Of a stretch of 64,000 nucleotides of DNA, positions 40,190 to 52,661 are shown one piece after another. The stretch lies in assembly GCA_035610835.1 (NCBI GenBank), contig CM069448.1, positions 14,198,462 to 14,262,461 on the forward strand. The letters run 5' to 3'. The stretch is from Ophiura sarsii. Its lineage: Eukaryota > Echinodermata > Ophiuroidea > Amphilepidida > Ophiuridae. The first letter of the stretch is position 1, and each line of letters starts with the position of its first letter. A program made the position numbers and the translations under genes. The notes under the pieces are model-generated. The model was not told the DNA's origin and made no database searches. It saw only the letters and a list, made by a program, of their open reading frames with translations.

Positions 40190-43100
40190 ATGGCGAATGT
40201 TTTCACTCGCAGGACTAGAAGACCGCGGACAACTACGCTGTCGGATTTCGCCGCGGTGAATACGCAACCGCGCGTGTTTCCCCGTATTTTATCGCCGACG
40301 CGGTGTCAGAATCCGCATTCGGTTGGTCTGCTGTATCAGAGCCCATACAACAAAGACAATCAGGTATGTAGGCCTAGTTAGTAATTAGCATCTCGTTATT
40401 AGCAGGCGTTATCAAAACAAAAAGATTTTGCACTTTATAATATAGGAAATAACATGAAAGGTAAATTATAGTTCGTCAGCTTTCTGAAGCTTTGTGCCCG
40501 CATTCTGTTTCTTTCCCTTTTCTTGGCGATCATAATTATGTTTTAGGGCTAGAAGAAAGGTGAGTTTTCGACGTATTTTGAGCTATATAGTATAGTCTTT
40601 CTAAAAACGACTCGTAATTCCTATAACATAGCCTATAGCTCCTTCAAACGGCAAAATCGGACCAACTAACCTCCCCCCCCCCCCCCCTCAGTCGCACCTC
40701 CAGTCAAAACTCTATAGAGTGTTTCGGAGGTTCACCAATCACCAATACAAGATCCACGATGTAAACCTCAACCTAATTTTAAAAAGCCAGTCAAATCAGC
40801 CATTGTTTGAGGTAAAAACACCCCCTAAAAGTTTGGTCAGGATTTCAAACCGCACCCGTCAAAAATGATTTGAGTACCCTTCCACCGCAGTGGCGTAACC
40901 AGAGGGGACAGGGGTGCATCCCCCTGCCAGAAGGTTTGCCCCTCCCGATGCACCCCAGATGAAATGACAAACTCTATGTAGGGGAATATGGGGCAACTGG
41001 TCCGTGGGGCAATGGGCGATATATGAAGATGGGTTTAGATCATGTTTAATGTACTTTATATGATTGACAGATATGCAACAGTAAATATATACATGCAGTA
41101 CAGTCGTCTTAAGATGCTAGGTGCATATTACATTTGATGGGTGCTATATTGTAGTGTGCTTCGGGACTTTCCGAAATATGATTAAAACCGTAGGGCATTT
41201 TGGGTCTAATACCACTATTTCTGCTATTGAAGGATTACAATATGACATGAAATTGGTTTAAAAACTCGGTATTATGAATTACATCTTTATTATATTTTGA
41301 ATGGTGTCTGTAAAATTTTGCAATGACAAAATATCATGATGTATTTTATCCACTGCTTTTTGTGTATATTAACCATTGGGTCATCATTGTCATATTGACT
41401 AATTTCCCCTGTAACATGAAAAGCTGGCTAAATATCAAGATGGTTTATTATAAGTACTAAATGATGATTATATGAAGTAAATAAAATCATTAAAGAAAGG
41501 GGGTAGGCTATATATAGACAAATGTATGGGGCATCTGAATATCACAACCATGTAACCGTTTAACTAGGTTCATACCAGTGACGTATGTTACTTACGCCTG
41601 ACCTTTGGTGTAACGCCCAAGTTCAATAAATTAACTACGCATAAGTGAGGTACTATACATTTGAACGCCAATTAACACATCGTACAAATCAGATTTACCA
41701 TATTTAACTATAATTTTAATTCATCATCTCCGTCACTGACTTTCTTCAGATCCATTAACATATGGATGACCTATACAATAGGTCTCATTCACATAAACAA
41801 TAATATTCACAAAGTTCAAATCAAATTATAATGTCACTTCAATTATGCCTCATTTGTTGTTGTAGATGGGTTTCCCATGAATGTAATAACCTCGACGAAT
41901 AATCAATGGTGTTGTTATGTCCCAGACAATTGAAAGTGTTATTGATATATATGACGTAATAATAACCAGTGCTTACCCATTTAGCAGAATTTAATGTTAT
42001 CTTACTTAATCTGCGACATCATTAGGGATTATTGGATTACATCTGTCATTTAATCAATATAGCGGTTGTTATATATTCTTGATGATCATTCAACGGTCGT
42101 AGCCAAGGGTTTTTAATGCTTGGTTGATTTCCATGTCAACAACATCAGATTCATCGGATTACCCCACATTTGGTATGCATTAATAATCGGTGATACAACT
42201 GCTAATTATATCGGCAGCCATTAACCTCCATAAACAGTAACAAGCTGTAACAGCAGTAACAGCAATAACAGCCAACGCACTGAAACAATAAATTGAAACC
42301 AAAACCTTGCAAATAATATTTTGTATTTGCAAATAAAGCTATATCCATTTCGGATACAAGTCAAAATTGTTTCTATATATTAATAGACCAAATTCAACAC
42401 ACATCAATTCTTTTGATACCGTATTAAAACGGCGTGTCCAAAAGTAGATTTATAATTGACATTTCAACTGATGTACTCATGAAATCTTGGGGTATTATTT
42501 CCACCACGCAACATCGGTACAACATACACAAATGAAAGTTTACTTTTATAAATCACCAGCCATATTTATTTTGCGAGAGAAATCATGATCAAATGCTAAT
42601 TCGTATAACGTCACATAATATTAGCAAGTTCATGAGTTCACTCCATACACAATACATTGTTATAAACATATATAATTTTGGGCGGGAAAAATCATGATTG
42701 TTATGCTAATTCGCATAAAGCCACACAATATCAAGAAGTCATGATTTCACCCTATTACACAACATTTATTTCATTCGGATAAAATTGTATTTACAAATAT
42801 ATTTACATTCAAGACATATTAATTGCATGCGGAAAGAAACCTACTATTATCCCATTTCAGCTCTATTCCAAAATATATTAAAAAGGAGTTTCATTTTGTT
42901 ATATGTTTCTTTATCCAAAACTTCCTTGCTCATGAGATAAAACAACGGATACAGACATTTTGTTTTCTTAATTTCTACGAAAACAATTAATGAAATTTCC
43001 GTAATTTTCACGGATGTAAATTTTGATATTTGAATTGCAAAGAATAACTTCATTTTATACCTTCAATGTAGTCAACTTGAATACACGGATTGGGAACATG

Positions 43101-46100
43101 TAATATCGTGAAATATAATTTAGACGTATTTTAAGGGACGTCAGCACGTACACGTCTATAGAAAAATAATACAATATTTATTTACACTTATTTACAAACT
43201 TACGTTAGATTCCCAAATGTGATGTCTCGTGTCTCCAGACATTCGTCGACATGATGGCACTACTTTCAGTTGTTCACCCTGGACGAAATTCTGTATGACT
43301 CGTCCATCCAACGGGGTGCTGATACCATAGCCGACGAAATTAATGATGCTAACTTTCACGTAATAACTTGATTGCCACACATTAGACCAATCGATGGGTT
43401 TGCAAACTCGCAAACTTACCCCATGAAACAAAATATACCAGGCTCACAATGACCGCAAGCTTACCCTGATAAAGATGTCGGTTTTTAGGAAGCAACCAAA
43501 ATATAGTTATCTCCAAGACATCGCATAAGGGAATGATTTTTGTTGACAACGCGATCACAATAATCCTTCGTAAAGCGCGGGAGAAATTAGTCACGCTTAT
43601 ACAACCTAACGCACCTGTTTATATGAACGCCATCTAGCGACCATCGCGCCAGATAGTGTAATATCAAATCATACTAGAAATACATTACTAAATCAAGCGT
43701 TAGAGCCAAGCTCTACGTAACAACGTAGCTCAGGGGGGGCAGGGGGGCAAATGCCCCCCCCCCCCCGGACGAAAAAAACCCAATTTGGGCCCCCGCCCCC
43801 ACCCCCTAAAAAAAATAAAGGGGGTGAGAAAAAAAGTAAATAGGAAAAATGTCAGAAAAAAGATCGAGGTTATTAGCCAAATAGAAGGAAAAATTGTACA
43901 TGTAGTACATTTATTGTGCGATTTTTTTTGGACTGTGCGATTTTTTTTGGACTGTGCGAATTTTTTTGACCTCCCCCCCCCCCCCCCCCCACCCCCCCCC
44001 CCCCCCTACTTACGTGAAATTCACGAGGTAAGTGACTAGAAAAGAATTTGGGGCAACCTTTTACGAAAATTTTAGAAATCTTGCCCCCCCTGAAAAAAAT
44101 CCCAGCTACGCCACTGGTTCATACCGTTTTATCTAATAAATGTGCAGTCGAAAATGTCGCTTGTTTTGTACACCATAGTATACTGCTATTTACACGTTAA
44201 CCACGAAAACTGTATAAAACATGGGTTTCATGAGACATGTATCCTTTTGTTTACATGTTAAATAATATGGAAATGTGTTTGTAAAGAAAATACTGCCTAG
44301 TTTCCGTGTTGTCATTCACTGATTTCTGTGTATTCTAACCGTTGGAACATATAGGACCAGTTGCCCCAATGATGGGGTAACTGGTCCGTGCCAAGTAAAG
44401 TTTTCAGTTAGTGGTAATTGGCCTTTTCTTTAGATATTTTTTAGCATTGATTATATGTTATATGTAAACAGTTACATGGGTGATATTTTCATAGTAATTC
44501 CATAAATGTTTACACGAGCTTTAATCTTTTATATCATGAAATATGCTTAACCGGACCAGTTGCCCCAACCTCCCCTATACCATGTACCGTAAAACGGGGT
44601 GAATAGGGACATGGGGGTGAATAGGGACAAAAATGGGAACAGTTTTTTAAATGTCACCCGGCCAGTTTGTGTACCGTAAAACGGGGTGAATAGGGACATG
44701 GGCCCCCATCACCCTGTTTTACGGAACACAAACTGGCCGGGTGACATTTAAAAAACTGTTCCCATTTAGTGTCCCTATTCACCCCCATGTCCCTATTCAC
44801 CCCGTTTTACGGTAGGCCTATACTATATGCCCCCCCCCCCCCCTGGTGACATACCTGTCCCCAGTGGCGTAACTAGCGGGGGGAGGGAGGGGGCACTTGG
44901 AACCCTTGCCCCCCAAATGAAATCAATCGGGTGTGGTGTGGAATGGAGCCCCCCCCCCCCACTACACGTACAAGTCACTGCCCCTTCGGCCCCCAAATGA
45001 AAAAAGTCTAGTTACGCCACTGCCTGTCCCCCCACATGCCCCCAAAATTGAAGCCCTATAAACCACAATAGCTATCTCAACAAATTTGGTATCATTTTAA
45101 AGCCCTAAAAACAAGCTATCTGCCTGCAAAATGGCATTGGTAGGCCTATAGCTAATACAGAAGGGGAGATACAGCTGTTTGATGTTTGGGGACCAGGGGT
45201 GGTGCTGGAAGGGGTGCCGCCTGTACAAACTCAATGGGGATAATCCCATGCTTTGTTCTTTTTACAATAACTAGTCATCCCCTAATTATTGTTACAAACA
45301 CCATTCTGGTCCCATTTTAAAGGATATTATTTAGTAGTCTTTTAAGTATGTGGTTCAACAGACTTGTCAACTATTTGTAACAACTAATTAATCATGGATA
45401 AGACCATTATCATCAGCTTTCTTCCTATTCGCTACACAGCCAACATGAATAATCAGCCTCAATTTACCGGATTTATAAAAATGACTATTACAGAAAAAGT
45501 TTTCAACCTATGATAGCAAAAGTATACATTTTTGGAAAGCTTGTAACTAGAGGAATTCAGAAATGCAGTTTATATCAGGGAAGGGTTCATCCTTAAACAA
45601 ATATTTCTGAAACTTCTAAAAATGTATAAAATAAAAATTGGAGATATTCACTAGCCGGTATAAATACCATACCGACGTAGTAACTTTGACAATTATATAT
45701 CATCTAATGGGTAATTTCATGAGGAATTCAAATATGTAAAGTAAATAATGATAGGGGTAGGTATAACAAATATATGGATCTCAAATTAAAAATTAAAAAA
45801 AACTCTGATATTTTCCCGAACATTTCCAATCATACCATTTTAGTTCTTGGTCGTACTATAATTTTAATGGCATATTTGGTTTCCTCATGCAATTTCCCTT
45901 CAGAAAATGTATACTTTTACTACCTCAGGGGGGTATACAAGCAAATATAAATGTGTAAAGTTAAAATCATGTCGCGAAAGCCAAAATCCGTGTGTAACGC
46001 AACGTATTTTTGCAACCTATGTCAAATCAATACCGACTAAACCCATTGTACATGTTGTAGTAATAGTAGGAATACCAATGGGTTTTCTTTCGAATCACTC

Positions 46101-49100
46101 GTTCATCCAAATACCAATGGGTAAACCTACTACATGTACCGTTATATCATTTTAAGGTTCCTGGAGATAAACCCCGGAGATGAACGAAGGATTCGAACCA
46201 TGGGTATTCTTTCGAACCCTTCGTTCATCCAACTGTATACCAATGAGTTTCCTGCCCGGTTTCCTGTTGAAAACCTGCATAATTAAGGTTTTGGGGAATA
46301 AGGTTGCTGGGTATAATATGTGTATAATATGTCTATCGGTTATTTTCACAACAGACATTTGGCATTTGGAGTCCGGATTTCAATCTGATAAGGAGCCGAT
46401 TTCCATTGAAAATGAAGCATACACGTGAGTATTGAGTAAAAATCAATCCTCAAAAATAGGCCTTAACTTACATGTAATGGCCTACCCGGTTTAAGACTAT
46501 GGCTGACTTATAGACTTACTAAATTGAGTGAGCAACGGAATCTTTAGTGTAGAATAACTTAATTTGATCTCTCTGACATAATGACCACAAACAATATTCA
46601 CGAAGAACCCTATGTTAGGCCTAATATGCCTGGGGATGATGGTCATATTGTCAGTAGGTTTGACTAATGATATTGGATAAATACTATTACCAGGACCCTA
46701 TTTCATAAAACTCTATGATCTTAGAGTTTTATACATGAAATAGGGTACTTCTCAGTGGCGTATCCAGGGGGGCAGGGGCAGAGGACAACCACATCCACAT
46801 GTGAACTTTGACAATTTTGAAAAAGTTTATAGATTGTATAATCAATGAGTTGCAATAGTATTCGTCTATTTATGGTACATTCTGGGGAACATTACATTCA
46901 GGGAAATTTAAAAATCAAACGTCTATATTTTAATTGATTTGACAGTTTAACAATGTCTTAAACTATGACTTTCCAAATGATGTCTACATGACCGCTGGTG
47001 TACCAAGAGGGCCATAAAAGACCATTATTCTTTCTCAAAATAAAATCTAAACATTGGTTTTTTCTTTCTTAGAGATGACCAACTGGACATGTGGTCACCA
47101 ACTGGGGTCATCAACTGCAGCCCCATCAACACCTGGTAAGCGCGTTGTTTGCTTCTTTGTTTGTTTGCATTTTTATCATAGTTTGAAACATACTTGGATT
47201 GTGGCAGTACTCCTTTTTGATAAGTAATGTAATAGCATAGGGGTTAAAATATCCAACTGGACAGGTGGTCACCAACATGGATCATCAACCATATCCTCAC
47301 CTCCTATTGAAAAGTGACTGTTGTTTACACACATCATTCTATAGAAACTCCATGATTTGAAATTGGTTCGGGGAGGGCAGGATGTCCAACACTGAACTTT
47401 CAACTTAGTTATCAGCCATAGCCTCATCCATATACCTATGTGAATAATCCTCTGTGTTTGTTAAGTGTACAGGGTGAGTAAAAAAAAGTGTACTCAACTT
47501 TGGGAGTTTATTTTTTAAAATCTGTGCACAAAATTCACAGTCCCATGAAATGTCATGACTCTTTTTGCTGATGATAAATAAATGCATCTATTGCCGCATA
47601 CATTGGTTGCCGCCATATTCGGATAATAGAGAACACTTTTTTTTTACTCACCCTGCATACTGGGTGTGTTAGGGGTTTAGTGTGGGGGTGACATTGGGTT
47701 GAAGATATGTGGGACTTACTGAACATACCTTCATTAATCTGTGCAATAAACTCACATCCATCACCCAGTTGTTTGGCTTGACTGCCAGGAAAAGGTAGTG
47801 TTATATACCTGCCAACATTGAAAACTCAGAAATCAGGAACATTACAGTAGTGTGGCTGGGGCCCAGGGGCCCTTCTTAAGGCCCTGGTGGGGGTCCAGGC
47901 AAAGCCACTGGAGACTCCAGGGTTTTAATGGCACTTGGAACCTTTTTTTGGTATGTTAATGCTGAATTATTATCTCAAGGCAAGGTTTGCTACCGCTTAT
48001 GTTTATTGCTGCAATTTCTTTTGCCTGAAACTTCAGAAATCAGAATGTTTTGATTTTTTGTTACCAGGAATATTAAAAATCAGGACAATTCTGATCAAAA
48101 CAGGACAGTTGGCAGGTATGCAGTTAGTTGGTTAATTTTATATCAAAAATGAATGCATATTTCTGGAAAAATGTGATGTTAAAAATACACAAAATAAACC
48201 CACAGCCCGCAGTCTGACATTGCTCTTGTGGACAACCCCATCTCTTCACATGTAACAACAAATTAAACAATCATCTTTTCTTCTTCAGGCACCGAAGGAA
48301 AACCACCAGAAATCAAGTACACACTGGACTCAACTTCACGACGAAGTTACAGGGAACCTGCTTTATTTCCGCACTTATTTGACCGGAAGCAAATTACGAC
48401 CCGATTTGGACACACACCTCACACGATGCCTGCGAGAGGAATTGGTAAGGTTGATATGAGATGAACACAAGCGATTAGGCCTAAAAAAATGTTTGATTGG
48501 CCTAACCCGACCGACCCTAAATACATTGCCGACCCTGAATAGTTTTTATTATTTTGAGGGAGAAAAAAGAAAAAGAAAAAAAAAGAAGAAGAAGAAAAAA
48601 ATAAAATTTAAATTTAAAAAAGAAAGAAAATTGAACAGAGTATTAAAGTTTCTGACTGTTTGCTTTCATTTTCTTAAGTCCCCAAAGCAGGCGAGTTAAA
48701 AAATAATTAATAATAACAAAAAATCCCGACCGACCTACCCTATTTGTTTTTGTCATGTTAGGCCAATCAAACCCTTTTTTTAGTACAATATACGAAACCA
48801 GTCCCAACTGAAACAGAATAGAAACTACAATCAGGATACCCGAAGGTGTACAGAGGGACGAGCAGAAATGTAAATAAAGTAATAGAGAAGCTCATCCCAA
48901 CTGAAAGGCCTTATAAAATCTCCCGCCTCAACAAAATTACCTCAATTCAAATGTTCATCAACACCTTTATACTAGTTTCCGTCGGCACATTTTGCGATTT
49001 TGCCCTCTTTCATGCTCCTGGTCCAGAATTTATGGAAAATATTTAGCTTTATTCCATTTCAAGTTTAAGCTAGTAAGTTATCCAATATGGGGTAAGCCTG

Positions 49101-49937
49101 GTATTTCCTGGATTTCATTAATTTAACAATATTCACGTATATCCATTCAGTGTCTTCAAAATTCTTAGCGTAAATCTGGTCCAAGAGCATGAAAGAGGGC
49201 CGGAATGTTTGCGTGTGATTATGAGATGGTAAAAATGGAGTATTCTTGTTTTCTCTGAGTCTTAATACCAGGTACCACATACAAAATTCCCTGAAGTATT
49301 ATAAAGGGCGCACACAACTAATTCAGTCTAGAAATCCACTTCCGGCCAAAAATCAAGCACAAAAAGTGTGCGAAATCGACACATTAGCTGGTACTGGCCT
49401 CTTAAATGTTGCATGTATGTGTTGTGTGAAATATGTACGTGAAGTTTGTAAAAGAAACGAGATGATTTAAGCTTTATTATAATTTTATCCGCTGATTTAC
49501 CGCCATTTGTGCATCCCAGCCTGAGGACTGAAAATTAGGTGATGAAATTAATACTTCCCAATTCAGCGGCATTTACTGAAAAATGTGACGGATAACTTTC
49601 CTTGATATTCAGATATGTTATAAATAAGCGTTGATGGCATAAGATTGCAAATTTTCACAAATATTGACCATGGAATTTTTTAAATAGAGCGGTTTTAATA
49701 GGCCGATATTTGTGTGTAAAGCCTATGGGGAGCTAATTAGTCGCGTGCTCCCTAAGCCTGACACAAAAGTTCCTGACCAGGAGCTTTTATGTTAGTCAAT
49801 TCAAAATTAATAATCTGTACCAATACTCCTAGTAATATCCAATTTGTCTACTTTTTGTTGTTACAGTGCCTAATATCCTGCCACCATTAAGACCACCATC
49901 ATCACCAGCTGTGGATGCTCAGACACCAATCAAATAA
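40190..49937 (+). CDS. Five-exon gene, predicted 177-aa protein of unknown function
   Basis: Exons are 40,190-40,363, 46,355-46,424, 47,073-47,135, 48,289-48,444 and 49,867-49,937 (stop TAA). Introns are GT-AG with good donors (GTATGT, GTGAGT, GTAAGC, GTAAGG) and pyrimidine-rich acceptors. Phases join as 0, 1, 1, 1, and the 534 coding bases form one open frame. The ATG at 40,190 has a strong context (GGCGACATGG); an in-frame ATG at 40,163 would add nine residues. The protein is basic, begins MANVFTRRTRRP, contains RSYREPALFPHLF and TRFGHTPHTMPARGI, and ends proline-rich with no membrane segment or signal peptide. Its size and make-up recall small axonemal proteins, but I cannot name it. Exons 2 and 3 are also open in another frame that hits a stop in exon 4, so their phase is less certain. 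Intron 1 is packed with transposons. Confidence 0.6.
40888..40980. mobile_element. Partial hAT-like MITE, left portion
   Basis: It starts CAGTGGCGTAACCAGAGG and contains ATGAAATGACAAACTCTATG, whose reverse complement lies in the hAT MITE at 57,228-57,435. The match ends where a TA-flanked element begins at about 40,980, so this copy appears interrupted. Its right part and target duplication were not found. Confidence 0.6.
40979..44577. mobile_element. Element with TAGGGG...GGGGCAACTGGTCCG inverted ends, carrying a nested hAT
   Basis: The left end TAGGGGAATATGGGGCAACT (then GGTCCG) is matched by the inverted right end CGGACCAGTTGCCCCAACCT (then CCCCTA). Further GGACCAGTTGCCCC words lie at about 44,352. 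TA flanks both ends. Without the nested hAT the element would be about 1.05 kb. It sits inside the partial hAT MITE that starts at 40,888. No transposase is recognised. Confidence 0.7.
41576..44116. mobile_element. 2.5-kb hAT-like element, non-coding
   Basis: The start CAGTGACGTA and end TACGCCACTG are inverted. GTTCATAC flanks both sides (41,568-41,575 and 44,117-44,124), a perfect 8-bp duplication. Inside, a ~115-bp diverged direct repeat (about 42,571-42,670 and 42,686-42,770, sharing ATGCTAATTCG) and C/G-rich tracts near 43,735-44,005 are visible. No hAT transposase motif is seen, so it is non-autonomous or decayed. A CGTAGCTCAGGGG word at about 43,724 may be the left end of a smaller MITE nested at the right end. 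Confidence 0.65.
44585..44814. mobile_element. 230-bp palindromic foldback MITE
   Basis: The sequence from TACCGTAAAACGGGGTGAAT to its inverted copy ending ATTCACCCCGTTTTACGGTA is palindromic over almost its whole length, with its centre near 44,700. TA occurs at both borders. The AAACGGGGTGAATAGGGACA module is itself repeated within each arm. Confidence 0.85.
44862..45022. mobile_element. hAT MITE (161 bp) with perfect ends and duplication
   Basis: It starts CAGTGGCGTAACTAG and ends CTAGTTACGCCACTG, a 15-bp perfect inverted repeat. CCTGTCCC flanks both sides (44,854-44,861 and 45,023-45,030). The interior has C and G runs only. Confidence 0.93.
45031..46354. other. Rest of intron 1 of the + strand gene
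   Basis: Mostly AT-rich non-coding sequence. A short inverted pair (GATGAACGAAGGATTCGAA at 46,178 and TTCGAACCCTTCGTTCATC near 46,211) forms a hairpin. No gene is seen. Confidence 0.4.
46691..46747. repeat. Short palindrome followed by a hAT-like end
   Basis: ACCCTATTTCATAAAACTCT is inverted as AGAGTTTTATACATGAAATAGGGT, giving a hairpin of about 55 bp. Directly after it, at 46,753, lies CAGTGGCGTATCCAGGGGGG, a hAT MITE left end with no right end found. Confidence 0.6.
47253..47432 (+). pseudogene. Two decayed copies of exon 3 in intron 3
   Basis: The segment at 47,253-47,310 repeats exon 3 (CCAACTGGACA-GTGGTCACC, then ATCATCAACC and CCTCACC). A more diverged version at 47,382-47,432 shares TATCAGCCATAGCCTCATCC with it. 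Neither keeps an open coding frame with good splice sites. Confidence 0.55.
47470..47655. mobile_element. TA-flanked MITE with CAGGGTGAGT ends (186 bp)
   Basis: It starts CAGGGTGAGTAAAAAAAAGT and ends ACTTTTTTTTTACTCACCCTG-like. TA flanks the left side and CA (mutated TA) the right. The ends resemble those at 50,269-51,166, pointing to a Tc1/mariner-type family. Confidence 0.75.
48481..48783. mobile_element. MITE with CTAAAAAAA...TTTGATTGGCCTAAC ends (303 bp)
   Basis: The left end CTAAAAAAATGTTTGATTGG is inverted at the right end (CCAATCAAACCCTTTTTTTAG), and the subterminal CCCGACCGACC occurs near both ends. A purine-rich AAAAGAAAAAG tract fills the middle. It lies in intron 4. Confidence 0.7.
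49000..49206. repeat. Diverged inverted repeat in intron 4
   Basis: TTGCCCTCTTTCATGCTCCTGGTCCAGA at about 49,000 is inverted at 49,174-49,204. Its outer limits are unclear. Confidence 0.5.
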
Positions 49938-50268
49938 TTCATCATGAGGCTAAATCAATTATGGTTGAGTGATTTTCTAAAACCAGATATAATATATTAT
50001 GAAAATGTATTCATAAAATAGTTAAAATACCATAAAACCAGTAGTGGATTTACAAAAATATTATAACTTATATTGAGCTTTGACACAGAGGCCAAATATG
50101 AACAATTGCTTTTGTTTGGCCATATAGTGAATCTGATTGGTGCATTTCACATGCCAAACAATAAGGTTAATAGTAATATTTGTATGGCATTTGTTTTACT
50201 TTTCTTGAAAATATCTTCAGGAGGGCCATTTTTCAGAATCAACTTATTAACAATTGCCTAAGCACATA

Positions 50269-51166
50269 CAGGGTGAGTCAAAATAGTCAGGTCCCGTTTT
50301 CAAAAAATCAAGAAAAATATTTCTTGTACAAAATTGGTAATTTGTTTCATTGTTTATGAGAGTAGACATACTTCTTCATACCTGGTGATGTTTTCACGAC
50401 AATATCATATTCCACGCCAGATTTACAACATATTTACGAAAAGACGCGTAATCCAAAGTGTTCCAAGTCGGGTGGTGGATGTTAACACTACTGTAATATT
50501 AGATATTCATACAACACAGCACACTGTATAACTGTTGCAATTGATACCATGTTTTTTTGTTGAATCTCTGATAAATTAAACGATATTGCATGCAAAGTAT
50601 TTAAATATATTTAAATATAACTCAGTATTGCACAAATATATTCATAAAAATAGACTATGCACTTTGCCTGGTAAGTTGCCGACGCACAAACTGTTTAAAG
50701 ATATAAGATCTGTTTTCTCTCAGACTTCTCTCATATCAGTTCGATTCAAATAACAAGTTTCAAAATATTTTGGTCAACATTTTGTTAAAACTCAATAATG
50801 TTTGTTATAGGCTATCTCTGATTGCACGAAAACTATTAAAAACATAACCGCAAAGACAATAGAATCTCTTTTCCTATTGTAATTGCTCTGAATACCAACA
50901 CGCCTTTGATTGACTTTTCAAAAGGCGCGCGTTAAACGTTAACATCCATAGGGATCCCTTAGATAAGTAGGAACAGATTTTATTTCACAGAATCTGGAAA
51001 AATGTACATATCTCCCGTTTCGAATTATCAATTTGAATGAAATAAAATTTAGGTTATAGCTAGGAATGCCACCTTGCTAGGCAAGTCATTAAATATATTA
51101 AATTTTGCATTTTAAAAGGTTTAAAAAATCGGTGAAATCGGGACCCGACTATTTTGACTCACCCTG
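50269..51166. mobile_element. Tc1/mariner-like non-autonomous element (898 bp)
   Basis: It starts CAGGGTGAGTCAAAATAGTC (then the AGGTCCCG region) and ends with the inverted GACTATTTTGACTCACCCTG. TA occurs at both borders (50,267-50,268 and 51,167-51,168). The interior is AT-rich with no transposase motif seen. It lies just downstream of the + strand gene. Confidence 0.85.
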
Positions 51167-51168
51167 TA

Positions 51169-52092
51169 CATCACCCTTTTTAAAGATTTTGTGCCTGATA
51201 TGATATCCATGTTTGAATGCGATTGCTCCCATGAACAAATTTATACTACGATATGGTCATGTAGTAAAGAATGAAATATAATTACTCGACAATGACTTGG
51301 CTATTGATTATAGTACTGTATGTATACAATTATAACAATATGCCGTTTAGGCTGCAACATTTTAGTGGACATTTTGGTGAATTTTAACATTTGAAAAATG
51401 TAATCTTGGAGTACCCTTCACATGTATGGATTGAAACCCTTCAATTGCACTTATCTTAGGCATTAAGTGTCCATTTGTTATTAATGGGGTTGTCTGCAAA
51501 CTGTGACAGGGCAAATAACAAAACAATCAAGCAGACAAAAAATTGTTATATTTTCAACTTTTTAAGACTCATTTTGATTTATTGCTGTCTGAATTTTGGC
51601 GGATCCTCTTATCAGTAGTCTATTATTTCCTAATAATATAATCCCATAGAAATAAAATTAAGAAACCAGACTTCTAGTTCTGCCCTATTTTTAAAGATTC
51701 CGCAAAGACTGCAGGTTTGGGTGCTTTTTCCCAACAATCATCCCATAAAAATCAAATTTAGAAACAAGACTTCTGCTTTATATTGAAAGATTTCCCCAAA
51801 GACAGTCAGTTTTGGGTGCTATTTCCCAACAGCCTATCCCATAGAAATAAAATCTAGAAACCAGACTGCTGCCATTGCAGTCACCAATATAGTATATAGT
51901 GCACCCTTATATGTTTCAGTCATGTTGAAATGTTTTAGTTACATTCACTGTGAATGCGTATTATAATAACAATGTGTGTATGACTTAACATGAATACCAG
52001 GCTGAGAAGCCATGAGTGTGCTGAAGCCATGTATGACACCATATCTTTCAGATGTATTATTTTAAAGACACATTTCACCGTTAAATCTCTGC
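51169..52092. repeat. Intergenic spacer with ~100-bp diverged tandem repeats
   Basis: Between about 51,610 and 51,880 a ~100-bp unit recurs three times, each with ATCCCATARAAATMAAATT, AGAAACCAGACT-like and TGGGTGCTxTTTCCCAACA words. The rest is AT-rich with no gene. Confidence 0.6.
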
Positions 52093-52096
52093 TTAA

Positions 52097-52455
52097 AGGT
52101 ATCTTTCCAGGGAACGCCCTCAACATCGAAAAAAAAATTGAAAGCAGATTTTCTTGCAGATTTACATTTCTGATCATAAGACGTACATACATTCCAAGTT
52201 ACAGGGCGATACGATTCTTAATTACTTCAAAATCATGGTTTTAGAGTGAAAATAAACTGTCGGGATAACACGACAGTTTATATTTTCACTCTAAATTCAC
52301 TCTAAAACTATGATTTTGAGGTAATTAGGAATCGTATCGCTCTGTAACTTGGAACGAATGTACGATTTATGATCAGAAATGTAAATCTGCAAGAAAATCT
52401 ACTTTCTAAATCATGAATAGAGGGTGTTCTCTGGAAAAGATCACATAATATGCCT
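52097..52455. mobile_element. Palindromic TTAA MITE, copy 1 (359 bp)
   Basis: It is flanked by TTAA (52,093-52,096 and 52,456-52,459), begins AGGTATCTTTCCAGG and ends CACATAATATGCCT. The two halves are reverse complements (for example GATTTACATTTCTGATCATA and its inverse) around a short centre with CTGTCGGG/ACGACAG. A sister copy lies at 58,232. Confidence 0.9.
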
Positions 52456-52661
52456 TTAATCAGGGGTATTATTTGTGAAAGCCATAAATCTTTTTACATT
52501 TTTGATGTAGTGTTGTTTTTATGGAAATAAATTTGATTGATTTGATTGATTGAATTCTGCTGCACACCGAGTCTGGTAATATACATCCTAATCCCAAAGT
52601 CCACCATGTCACCTCATTAATCTTGTTCGAACCATCAGTCTTGATTCATTGATGATAACTT

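Noticed and set aside
43785..44039. ORF with a poly-proline run
   Set aside because: It is a translation of the poly-C tract in a hAT-like element.
46355..47135. Alternative frame for exons 2-3 of the + strand gene (HLESGFQSDKEP... DDQLDMWSPTG)
   Set aside because: It is attractive as peptide, but does not join in phase to the ATG exon and hits a stop in exon 4. Kept only as a caveat.
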